Source: Aphanomyces cochlioides (lineage: Eukaryota; Oomycota; Saprolegniomycetes; Saprolegniales; Verrucalvaceae). From it: a stretch of 64,000 nucleotides of DNA. How positions within the stretch are numbered: the stretch's first letter is position 1; each line of letters starts with the position of its first letter. Location: assembly GCA_019828595.1 (NCBI GenBank), contig JAHQRK010000008.1, positions 930,001-994,000 of the forward strand. The letters run 5' to 3'. The notes under the pieces were generated by a model. That model was not told the origin of the DNA. It was given only the letters and a program-made list of their open reading frames with translations, and did not search any database. The position numbers and the translations under genes are program-made. This document shows positions 10,763 to 19,732 of the stretch, piece by piece.

Positions 10763-13009
10763 CTATTGCTTTTTACTCTTGACAATTAGATCGTAGACAG
10801 TATGATACGATGACCCGGCGAGCTTCTGGAGCTTTGACGAGTCACCACATGCTGCAAATGATTGACCCAGAGCCAATATAGCTTCCTGAAACAACACCAC
10901 CCTGTCAGCCTTGTTCAGAGCAATGATTTCACTGTTTGATCGTTTAGAATGAAAGACGACTGCCCCGATGACAGCTTTGACTTTGGCAAAATTACCTTTG
11001 TCTGATCGACTTTCAAAGTCACGAGATAAGCAAGTACGAAGAGGAGGAATCTTGTGGCTTTGGCTTCCGTCCCACCATAAGTTCCACACGTCGAACAGTT
11101 TTCCCGGTGGACAACGAACATTACCAAAGGTAGCTATCCAATCTTTTTCAATTTCTGCAACACTTGGGTGAAGCTCGTTGCTGGCTAGTTTATCAATTGA
11201 ATCGCCACTTGATCCAGGCTGAGTGATACTAGCTAAGCCATTGAGCAGAGAACGTTCAAGTTGTTGTAGAGATTCGTTCAAATGGGCCACCGACACTACA
11301 CCATGCGATGAAGTTTGGACTTGACGTTGAATTTCGCATTGTATATTGCGTGGAATGTCGTCCAGGCGAGAAACAATGTCAGCATGCAATTCTTTCATGG
11401 TCAATTTCACTGCCTCCAATTCATGAAGCAAATAGACATTTGGTGGTACTCCCGTTGCCACTATCTTTGACGTCCGATTCTCCATTGTACCTGCAAGAAC
11501 ATGACAGCTCACCAACGATAGAACTTCACTATTCCAAAGTAAAGAGAGAAAAAGGGGGTGGTCTTTGTGCAAATTCGCTTCCAACCACTTTGAGTGAAAT
11601 GAGATTGATGCTAGCAAGTAGGATAGGACACTGCGAAATGCTACAGGGTAGTTTGTCGAGTAGCCAGGCAAAATAGACTCCCAGTCGCCTTGCGATAACA
11701 AAGCCTTGGACAGATGTGGAGGCAATGCAGCAAACGATATGTCATTTACGCTCAAGCCTAAATCATCATTAATATGCACGACTGATGCAAATACCTGTTG
11801 CGGCGCGGCCAACGTACTGGTCACCCCCCGGTAGCTGAAATAGATACCTATTCGCCACACCACCAAGACTCCATCCAGCCCGAAGCCATACTGAGATGGT
11901 TGGAGGGCCAGAGGTACTACTGGTTAAATCTGTTGCAGCACCCTTGCGCAAAGAGTGACTGCCGATAGATGTGACTTCGAGTCCAAGGGCCAAAATGTCA
12001 TCAGAGCGGTTTGAGCACGTGTGGGAGAGCCACCAAGTAAATCTAGCTTGCGCGTTTGCACCAAAAATCAACGTTGGGCCACGAACAAAGCTCGGAGGAC
12101 TAGAAAACACTAGAATGGCTAAGCTAATCACGATATGACTACACTCGCATTTCCGCTAGATTTACCTCAAGACTGGACAAGTCGCTGGCTGGGTTGGATT
12201 TGCATACACATGTCTAGGATATGACATTTCTCCCGTTTGGTCATTTTTTGCTAAAGCATAATCGACGATAAGTGCATCACCTGATTAACAAAAATGAGTA
12301 CATTCGATGCGAAATCTATACCTTGCCAACTGACATGATCAAACAATAGAGATGCTGTAGAAACAGCTCTCGCCATCAGATTCCAGGAAAAAAGGAGAAA
12401 AGTGTGTGACATCATTTGCAAGGCAAAGTCTTTCGTTCCTGCGATTGCAACTTCTGCAAGAAATCTATATCCTTTGAAATATAAGCAATAAGGAGGAGCT
12501 TTATAAACTACCATCAATCGAAAGAGGCGATTTGCCCTCTTGCATGCGCATTTCACCACTCGCCTTTAAGCCAGCTATTTTTCTTTCGTATCCTTTGCCA
12601 AAATCTAGAAGTCGTGCGTTAAATATCGACCATACTGACTACCAGAGAGCATTTTGTTCACTTCTTCGTCGACCCGAAGCCCACGCTCGTCGTATAAGAA
12701 TTTGAGAGCACTTATGATTGAAGCTATCGTTGATAATTGGTTGTATTTTTGGGGGACAATCTCGTTTCCCCGTCTGTCTCGCTTGAAGGAATGATAGACC
12801 AACAGATTCATCCAGACGTCGCCAGACAGCGGGAGCTTGACCACTCCAGCATGAATGGTTTCAGGATGGTGTTGCGTGAGGTAGCGTATCACCCTTTTCG
12901 TGGTTATTCCGTATTGCGACCGAGTATTGTCGACAATTCTCAAAGCAATGATTTCGTCGCCTGTTCGAGCTCGGCTTTGGGCGTCGCTCACTCGCTTTCT
13001 CGGGGGCAT
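10763..13009 (-). mobile_element. Crypton transposon (tyrosine recombinase type)
   Basis: The unit is defined by its coding content: a spliced tyrosine-recombinase gene filling the whole interval on the minus strand. Cryptons lack long terminal repeats and I cannot place exact ends. Just right of it, at about 13058-13146, a short inverted motif (TTTCGTAAATC and its complement) may belong to either neighbour. It abuts the pogo element starting at 13216. Confidence 0.8.
10763..13009 (-). CDS. Crypton tyrosine recombinase, spliced
   Basis: Read on the minus strand, the exons give in order a core-binding (SAM-like) domain starting MPPRKRVSDAQSRART (13009-12605), then the catalytic domain. This has the first Arg in SWNLMARAVST (about 12360), a following DHVSWQG and DALIVDYALAKND, the H-x-x-R motif in GSHSLRKGA (about 11960) and the Tyr in ANRYLF (about 11850). 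After it comes a long C-terminal region with a coiled-coil-like part and a W-rich DNA-binding segment (FDVWNLWWDGS), as in GCR1_C-type domains. Intron-like GT-AG gaps lie near 12281-12321 and 11763-11797, among others. One apparent frameshift follows LTHDF at about 12600. The enzyme would integrate and excise the element through a 3'-phosphotyrosine intermediate. Nearly intact; activity unknown. Confidence 0.75.
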
Positions 13010-13215
13010 TTTCTTATCTTAGCCACATATTTGGCGAAGATCCATCCGGATAGCAGTGTTTCGTAAATCAAATATATATTCTATTATTCTAGAAAATATA
13101 CAAACTTCAAGACTAACAAATTTGTGGTTTTTCGATTTACGAAACTCATTGTTTCGTGCTTTCTCTGCTTTTTTTCCGGATTTTTGTTTCGTGTTTGTTT
13201 CGTAAGTAACAACTA

Positions 13216-13241
13216 CTTTACTTCATTTCATTCGTGAGACA
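13216..13241. repeat. Left TIR of the pogo element
   Basis: Starts CTTTACTTCATTTCATTC directly after the TA at 13214-13215. Its reverse complement matches 15521-15546 at 25 of 26 positions. Confidence 0.9.
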
Positions 13242-13431
13242 GATAATGACCTCCGTAATATTATAATGGACGGTATGCAAAAAACAAGCAAACCTTGATA
13301 TGTCTTGAGCCTGCAAAAAATAATATAATGTCAGTATAAGATTTGAAAATGCACCTTGGCGGGAATCGCAGTCGAGGGGGAAATAAATAAATTCAACCCT
13401 CACTTCTCATTATCGCAGCAAGCACCCAACC

Positions 13432-14934
13432 ATGTTTCGAGCAATGCCAAGACACGGCCACCAACAAGCAACAGGAAGACCAAACATCAAGAACACTCCG
13501 TCTCCTTCACCGCCACAGCATAAAATGGATGTTGCTAGCATCGCAAAGCGAGTCCATATTGTCAAATGGTTCATGGAGCACGGGATGCAATCGACATTGA
13601 ATGAATTTTTCCCTCACATGCATGGAACAGCTCTCGAGTCGAATCGAAAAAAGATATATCGTTGGACAAAGGACTACGACCGTCTAAAAAAAATAGGAGT
13701 TACCACAAGTTCAAACAAGAAATCGCGTTTACGTCCTTACGGCATCGCAACAACTCTGTGCAAGGATGCAGAGCAGGAGCTCGCTGAATGGGTCATGGAA
13801 CTACGACGTGACGGTGTCCCCGTTAGCCATTTGATGCTTCAAATCAAAGCCAGAGACTTCGCATCAGCAGCAGGAATTCCCAAGGACAAGTTCAAAGCAA
13901 GTATGCCGTGGGCAGAAGGGTTCAAGCGTCGATGGGCTTTGACCATGCGAGCCAAGACAAGGTCGGGCAAGTCGAATGAAGCCCAAGGCCAAACAGCACT
14001 GACTGCATTTACTGCCCATACCAAGCGAGTCATTCAACAGTACAATATTGTCAAGGTCTTCAACGCTGACCAGACGGCGGTCAATTTTGAAATGCTCCCA
14101 AAAAAGACGCTTGCAGCTCAAGGTGAGAAAACAGTATGGGTCATGGCAGCTGGAAAGGGGAAAGAACGCGTTTCCGTCATGTTGATGGCAGATACAGATG
14201 GCGTCAAGTATGCTCCTTTCATAGTTATGAAGACAACAAAATCCAATGTACCGTCGACTGTGCAGGCAAACATTAAGGAGCGCAATGGCTTTGGGAAGCA
14301 AGTGTGGCGAGATATTGAGTGGCTTCATGACAACTATCCATCGCGGATTTACGCAAACCCAACAGCGTGGTGGAACAGTTCCATCACTATTCAATTTCTA
14401 AAATATCATTTTGGCAATCGAGAAGGAAGAAACTTACCTTATGTCCTTCTCCTCTTGGACCACTTCAGCGCACATTTTACTGACAATGTTCTGGCCTATG
14501 CAAAAAAATTATGTATCGTGCTGGAGAAAATACCACCTTCATTCACTTGGATTTGCCAGCCAGCTGATGTCGCTTGGATGAAGCCCTTCAAGATGCGTAT
14601 TCGACAGCATTGGGTACATTTTCTTCGTGAGCGCATAGAGCACAGAAAGCAAGAAGGCGCACGCTTCAAACTGCAGTCTCCAGATCGATTCAATCTTGTC
14701 GAATGGATCAACAGAGCATGGGATGATTTGCCCCTCACTACAATCATCAACGGCTTTGTCAAATGCAAGATTCTTCATGGTCGTACCTTTTGCCAAGAAG
14801 AGGAGCCACTCGAAAGTGTTTACGCAAACGATGTCATCACGGCCCTGGAAACGGAAGGGGCACTTCGAGGACGAGCAGTGGATGCATCCAAGGATTTGTT
14901 TTACGATGATGAAAACTACGATGAGCTACAGTAG
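13432..14934 (+). CDS. pogo/Tigger-type transposase, intact
   Basis: 500 residues, uninterrupted. The N-terminus has a psq-like helix-turn-helix (around KRVHIVKWFMEHGMQSTL, residues ~39-56, to RWTKDY) and a CENP-B-type HTH (about 110-170, with WVMELRRDG and WAEGFKRRW). Both bind the TIRs. The catalytic domain carries the acidic triad D213 (FNADQT), D343 (LLLDHFSAH) and D379 (QPADVAWMKPFK). D343 and D379 are 36 residues apart, as expected for pogo-family DDD transposases. The C-terminus is acidic. The start ATG at 13432 follows an AT-rich leader 190 bases inside the left TIR. With intact TIRs and reading frame the copy looks potentially autonomous. Confidence 0.92.
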   Translation: MFRAMPRHGHQQATGRPNIKNTPSPSPPQHKMDVASIAKRVHIVKWFMEHGMQSTLNEFFPHMHGTALESNRKKIYRWTKDYDRLKKIGVTTSSNKKSRLRPYGIATTLCKDAEQELAEWVMELRRDGVPVSHLMLQIKARDFASAAGIPKDKFKASMPWAEGFKRRWALTMRAKTRSGKSNEAQGQTALTAFTAHTKRVIQQYNIVKVFNADQTAVNFEMLPKKTLAAQGEKTVWVMAAGKGKERVSVMLMADTDGVKYAPFIVMKTTKSNVPSTVQANIKERNGFGKQVWRDIEWLHDNYPSRIYANPTAWWNSSITIQFLKYHFGNREGRNLPYVLLLLDHFSAHFTDNVLAYAKKLCIVLEKIPPSFTWICQPADVAWMKPFKMRIRQHWVHFLRERIEHRKQEGARFKLQSPDRFNLVEWINRAWDDLPLTTIINGFVKCKILHGRTFCQEEEPLESVYANDVITALETEGALRGRAVDASKDLFYDDENYDELQ

Positions 14935-15520
14935 ATCTATGAATGTGATGAGATTAATGACAGGATAATTAATACCTTTCATATTTGAAAACAAGCTTGG
15001 TGCAAATCGTTAGGAATCTCCTGCCAGGGATCGACAAAGGCCCTTCGAAAAGGTGGGTCTCATGGCATCTCAGCCGTCGACGACTTCCGTGCGCGTTCCT
15101 TATTCTCCATCGCGTCCTCGGCGGCGCAGGTCAAACGGCGGCACCTCTCCTAGCGATGGAGGGGACTGTCGCACCCTTCTAGCCCGATAGAGCATACCAC
15201 CGACCATGTGCACATCACAAAGAAAAATTGAAAATGAGAAAGAATCGACCGGATAAATTTTTATACATCCGTAATTGACCAAATATCAAGAAAGTTCCAA
15301 GACAGGAATATTTACGTGCCAACCGATATATATAAACTAATATACTACATAATTTTGTATATCTATTAATGAATACGGAATTTCAAATCGATCCACATAT
15401 TTTGCTCATCAATTTACCTTATGAAATGTTACTCTGTATAACATAATATTTTCTGGTTGAGTTCAAAATATCATATTTGGAAGGTTTCTGGAAATTTAAT
15501 ATTTCTTGACTCGAAATGAG

Positions 15521-15546
15521 TGTCTCACGAACGAAATGAAGTAAAG
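15521..15546. repeat. Right TIR of the pogo element
   Basis: Inverted copy of 13216-13241 with one C/T difference, followed by TA at 15547-15548. Confidence 0.9.
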
Positions 15547-15559
15547 TATATTAAAAAAC

Positions 15560-15880
15560 AGCCAATTTGGAAACTATATTGTCGTTTGGGTCCAAAACTG
15601 GAAATTTGAGATGTTTTGAAAATGTTTCAATTAATTGACGCATACACTATTTAAAGTTTACGCAAACAAAATTCTTATATTGCCCTCGATCATGACCATT
15701 AAATAATGTAATTTCAAACGTTTTAAATGTTTGAAAAATATGCTCGAAACATTCAATTTCTTTTCACTTGAAATTTGTATGCGTCAATTGTTGCGTCAAA
15801 ATTTATTCCGCACGACTCCAGTTTTTTATTAAAACCACAATATCTCTGATATTTATTTTCTTGGTCATGACTAGGGTCAT
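15560..15880. repeat. Dispersed non-coding repeat, copy 1
   Basis: AT-rich stretch homologous to 50430-50680. Shared landmarks in order are TCCAAAACTGGAA, ACACTATTTAA, GTTTACGCAA, TCGATCATGACC, CGAAACATTCAATTTCTTTT and TATTAAAACCACAATA. It ends in GGTCATGAC direct/palindromic repeats at 15864-15885. No coding capacity; a MITE-like or LTR-derived family is likely. Confidence 0.6.
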
Positions 15881-16958
15881 GACCGCAAAATTTATACTAG
15901 TATTTGACTTTGCTGGATTGTCTGCTCGGAGCCATGTGGCAATTCCTCTGCAGAATCAGAGGCGCCGCTTTCAAACAGCGCTCGTCGAGAGAAAAGCAAC
16001 TCGCGGACAATCCAAAATCTCTCGCATACCGGTAGTCAAGGATAACTACAATCGCAGCATCTAAAATCCTTCAGTTCCCCTCTGGACTGGTATGCTGCTG
16101 TGTTTGGGATGTTGACCACTGTCGAGACCGGAAAGAAAGAGCGCATCGTGCTGGATTGTGAAGATGAAACAATCGCTGGGCAATCTCGACGACAACAAGA
16201 TGTACCTGCAACGTTCATGCTGTCGAGCTGGCATCCTCAAAGATCCTTTCAACTGCTCGCGGTGGATTCCAGAGGCGAGCGTTTCAGTCGCCAGGATAGG
16301 AATCTGACGTCGCCGCGGTCACTCTTCCAAGCTCATTGGGTGTCCGTTTGATTCGACATGAATCTTCTTGGCGTCGTAAACATGACACAGATGCTGTTGT
16401 TTTGGCGATTGTGTTTGCACCGACGGGTTTCAAGCGATGGTGGCTGCGCCGACGACGAACGCCCATTACACATTGTCATGCGTGGAGACGACGAGACCAT
16501 CCTTCGCGTCGTGCGGCCTGTTCAAGTGGAAACTGTTGAATGACACGATGGCTGCGGTCTGCCTATACAAATTGCCAATCGACAGGGGGACAGGCAGCTG
16601 GACACGTTGATAGGAGAGGAAACACCCGACTCGAGACAGGCGGACGGACCACCTGCAAGGTCGTCATTCCAAGCATTACTGGTTGTGGGTTCTGACCTGT
16701 TTTCTCCGGAGTGGCTGGGCCAAGTGCTACTACCCTACGCGTAGTAGGCTCGACGCGCAAGTTCAATCCATTTGTCGCCCTTTCCACGCGCTCTAAGCGG
16801 CGGAGACAACGCTACGGGGACGGCGAAGAGATTCTCTACAGGGAACTCGAGCGCACGAGCGCCAAGTCGTCCTTTGTCGTCGTCAAGTCGTCGCCAAAGT
16901 CACGTGCACTTACTACTCTGGTCCACTTTGCACTGACTCGTCGTTGGAAATAATGCGA
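15881..16958. other. Stretch without a confident gene, upstream of TKL kinase
   Basis: Short frames on both strands without recognisable domains. Because related kinases carry a large ectodomain, 5' exons of the kinase gene could lie here, but I could not identify signal-peptide or LRR coding sequence. Confidence 0.3.
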
Positions 16959-17004
16959 TTTGATTGGCTAAAAAGAACTCAAAATTTATTTTTAGCCAAT
17001 CAAA
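16959..17004. promoter_or_regulatory. Perfect 16-bp palindrome with paired CCAAT boxes
   Basis: 16959-16974 and 16989-17004 are exact reverse complements (TTTGATTGGCTAAAAA and its complement) around a 14-nt spacer. They place a CCAAT box in each orientation 53-98 bases before the kinase ATG. CACTTTGCAC follows at 17013. A promoter role is inferred from position. Confidence 0.45.
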
Positions 17005-17056
17005 TGAAAAGTTCACTTTGCACCCATGTTGTCACAGAAAGTTTAGTACACGACCC

Positions 17057-18451
17057 ATGGTAATAGTAGCGAGCATTCCTCTACTTTCGTCGGATGGCAG
17101 TGGCGCTATGTCCAAGAAGACGATTGATAACCCAAATGCTCGACGGCCGTCGCTTCCAACGACTGAAGAGGAAGACCGCGCTGTGACGTTGCCCGGTGTG
17201 CTTGTTGGTATCCCCATAGGCATCGTCCTGCTCATTCTCATCTTCTTCTTCCGCGCGTACTACAAACGATGCTTCCTCCGCACAAGCCGAGATGGCTACA
17301 AAGAACATGACAATATGGTCGATCTGAGCCAAGTGTCTGTCCGAGCGATTCCCATCACGCCAGATCCAGCGCAACCGATCCGACCGCTCTCTCGGCGGCA
17401 AGTTGTCGTCGACGACGAACCGCGACTGAGTGTCGCACTGGATTGGAGAGAGCTCGAAACGTACCGTTTGGATATCGCTCATGTGAAACGCAGTAGGCAG
17501 CTTGTACGTGGTGCATGATGAAGGATCAAATTGGACTCATTCGAATATCTAGGCCACGGGTGGTTTCGGCTCCGTCTGGCTTGGAATGTACCTCGGAGAG
17601 CCCGTCGCTATCAAAGTTATGGCTGAGGGAAGGCTGCGACTTGCCCCTGTCGTTCAGAAATTCATCGACGAAGTCAAAATTATGGCCAAGTACGTTGTCG
17701 ATGCATCGAAGAATATTGGAATTAATCCACAGAGTAGGTTGGACCACGCCAACATTGTCCGATTCATTGGAGCTTGCTGGTATACCTTGGATGCTGTCAA
17801 TTTGGTGGTCGAATACATGGACTTGGGTGATCTGAAAGATCATTTGGACTTGCATCCGCCGTCGTCGTTTCCATGGGCGAGTAAAATTCAATGTGGCATG
17901 GATGTTCTGAAAGCGCTCGTCTATTTACACAACCAAAACATTGTCCACCGTGATATCAAGTCGAGAAATGTCCTCCTGGACACCGGGAAACCCTGCAAAT
18001 TGTCAGACTTTGGCATTTCGAGGGAAGTTGTATCACAGACAATGAGCCATGAAGTTGGCACGTTCCTGTGGGCAGCCCCTGAGGTGCTAAAAGGCGGCAA
18101 ATTAACTGTGGCAGCAGATATTTACAGCTTTGGTACATTGCTTTCTCCATGTTTCCAGGAAAGCTCATGACATGGATTGTAGGCATTTTATTGTCGGAAT
18201 TGGACACCCATCAAGTCCCATTTGATGGCCTCTTAACGGACTTTGGAGATGTCATGGCCCCCATGGCGATTGTGATGAAAGTGATGCAAAATCAAATCAA
18301 AGTCGCACCGACTCCAACCTGTCCAGCCTCGGTCGTTGCGCTCATGGAACGATGTACTCAGTATGAAGCCAAGCTCAGGCCGACGGCCACACAAGTCATG
18401 GAAACTCTCAGGAGTATTCAATGTGAGTTGGCCGCCGAGAAGATAGCGTAG
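17057..18451 (+). CDS. Transmembrane TKL-family protein kinase, four exons
   Basis: Exons 17057-17503, 17553-17689, 17735-18132 and 18183-18451 join in frame to 416 codons. All introns are GT-AG and 45-50 nt. A short N-terminal part is followed by one TM helix (about residues 53-75, VLVGIPIGIVLLILIFFF) and a basic juxtamembrane region. The kinase domain then has a Gly-rich loop TGGFGSVWLG, Lys in VAIKV, catalytic HRDIKSRNVLL, DFG in SDFGISRE and an APE-like AAPEVL with the WAAPE of TKL kinases. The C-lobe ends LRPTATQVMETL. It probably phosphorylates Ser/Thr as a membrane receptor-like kinase, but no extracellular sensor is encoded in this frame. Intron 2 is 45 nt without a stop, so retention would add 15 residues. 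Closest relative in the window is the broken receptor kinase at 26532-28091. Confidence 0.85.
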
Positions 18452-18518
18452 GAGTCCACCCAAAAAGTATTTATTAACAAATTCAACGGAAAACAAGATG
18501 AACAAATGTAAGAACAAT

Positions 18519-18989
18519 TTAAAGAATTAGAGGCACCAAGGATAGCAGGATCACCGACGCAGCAGCAGCAAGCGACGTGGCTGATGATTTTGGGGCATCT
18601 TTGGTCTTTTGCATATTTTTCAAGTACTCGACAAATGTCAGATTAAAGTTGGCGGACGAGCCTGTGACCGCATACCGAAAGACACCGGAGGGGTTTTCGA
18701 CTGTGCATGGAGGACTGATTGCTCGATAGGCGACAGTGAGGTCAGCGAACCACTGGGTGCAATTGGCATTCGTTGCCAGGTTGACAATGTCCGATTCGGT
18801 CTGGGCCGAGGCAAAATATGCTTCGGACGTCGTGTTGAGTGCGACTTTAAAGCACGTCGTTCGCTCGGCCACGAGCGATGAGTTGGCGTTCAAAGTCGAT
18901 TTAATACGTGTAAAGCAGTCAGACGTCGACTCTGCGCCCGTGCCCACTACCGCCAGCGCCATCGTCACGGCAATAAAGTTCGTCTTCAT
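18519..18989 (-). CDS. Small secreted, probably GPI-anchored protein
   Basis: 156 residues from the ATG at 18989. There is a clear signal peptide (KTNFIAVTMALAVVGTGA, cleavage after about residue 19). The mature part has four Cys (in SDCF, TTCF, NANCTQ and PPCTV) and several N-glycosylation sequons. The Ser/Ala-rich segment ends in a hydrophobic tail (AAAASVILLSLVPLIL) typical of a GPI-attachment signal. The Cys spacing and size recall elicitin-like proteins, but the six-Cys elicitin pattern is incomplete, so I leave it unassigned. The gene converges on the TKL kinase gene with 67 bases between the stop codons. Likely displayed on the cell wall or plasma membrane. Confidence 0.75.
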   Translation of the reverse strand: MKTNFIAVTMALAVVGTGAESTSDCFTRIKSTLNANSSLVAERTTCFKVALNTTSEAYFASAQTESDIVNLATNANCTQWFADLTVAYRAISPPCTVENPSGVFRYAVTGSSANFNLTFVEYLKNMQKTKDAPKSSATSLAAAASVILLSLVPLIL

Positions 18990-19244
18990 GATCTCCAAGA
19001 TAGCAAATTTTGCAATGGCCTCAGTCTACCAAAATGCACAGAAAAGGGCCATAGGAGAAACGATACGACCAAATATTAAAGGACATGTTGCAAAAACTCG
19101 CCTTGAATTTGACTTTACATAGGAAAAGTGCACCTCCACGACCAATAACATGTATAAATTAAGCGTGATTAAAGTATACTAAGTATACTATCCTACTGCA
19201 AAGTGTCGTTGGATCGTTAATGTTCATATCATACTAGGGTGAGG

Positions 19245-19262
19245 CCAGGGCTACGCCCCTGG
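19245..19262 (-). terminator. Helitron 3' terminal hairpin
   Basis: CCAGGG and CCCTGG pair around a 6-nt loop, seven bases before the CTAG end. In Helitrons this hairpin signals termination of rolling-circle strand transfer. Confidence 0.6.
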
Positions 19263-19732
19263 GTGGAGCGTTTTGCTTTGGAAATAACAAAGATTTGATC
19301 ACACACATGAAACGTTTGAAGCCATACTATGAATTTTGAATTTGATTCAGGCCCAGTTCGAAGTAAAAAATATAAGTTAACGCTGAGGATTCTGATTGGC
19401 TACTGTTGACTGACGAATATTTTTTTTCGTCAGGAGATAAATCATATACCCAAGTTCAGATTGCACAATCTGTGCGATCGATGAGTAGATCGAGGTCATC
19501 GTTGGTTGACAACCACGTACTTCTTCCTCTTGTAATACTGTAACGTTGAATCTAAGTATAAGGTGCGTAGTTTGGGGTTAGCTAATCTCGAGGATTTATC
19601 GTCCAATTCATCGGTACGATGGAATTGGACTTGATCCAGGAAGTCACGGCAATTCCACAACAACACAGTGTATATATTTGTAAGAACATGATAACGTTTG
19701 TTAGTTATGGATGAAGTTTTATGGAGTCCTGC

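Larger units (their letters stand above)
13216..15546 (+). mobile_element. pogo-type DNA transposon, complete with TIRs
   Basis: 2331 bp, bounded by 26-bp inverted repeats (13216-13241 and 15521-15546, one mismatch) that start CTTTACTTCATTTC. They are flanked on both sides by the TA dinucleotide (13214-13215, 15547-15548), the target duplication of Tc1/mariner/pogo elements. It contains one intact transposase gene. The 3' part (about 15030-15190) is strikingly GC-rich compared with its surroundings and may be captured DNA. Confidence 0.9.

Noticed and set aside
19601..19630. 9-bp hairpin as the Helitron 3' end
   Set aside because: No CTRR followed by T lies at the right distance. The hairpin at 19245-19262 with CTAG fits better.
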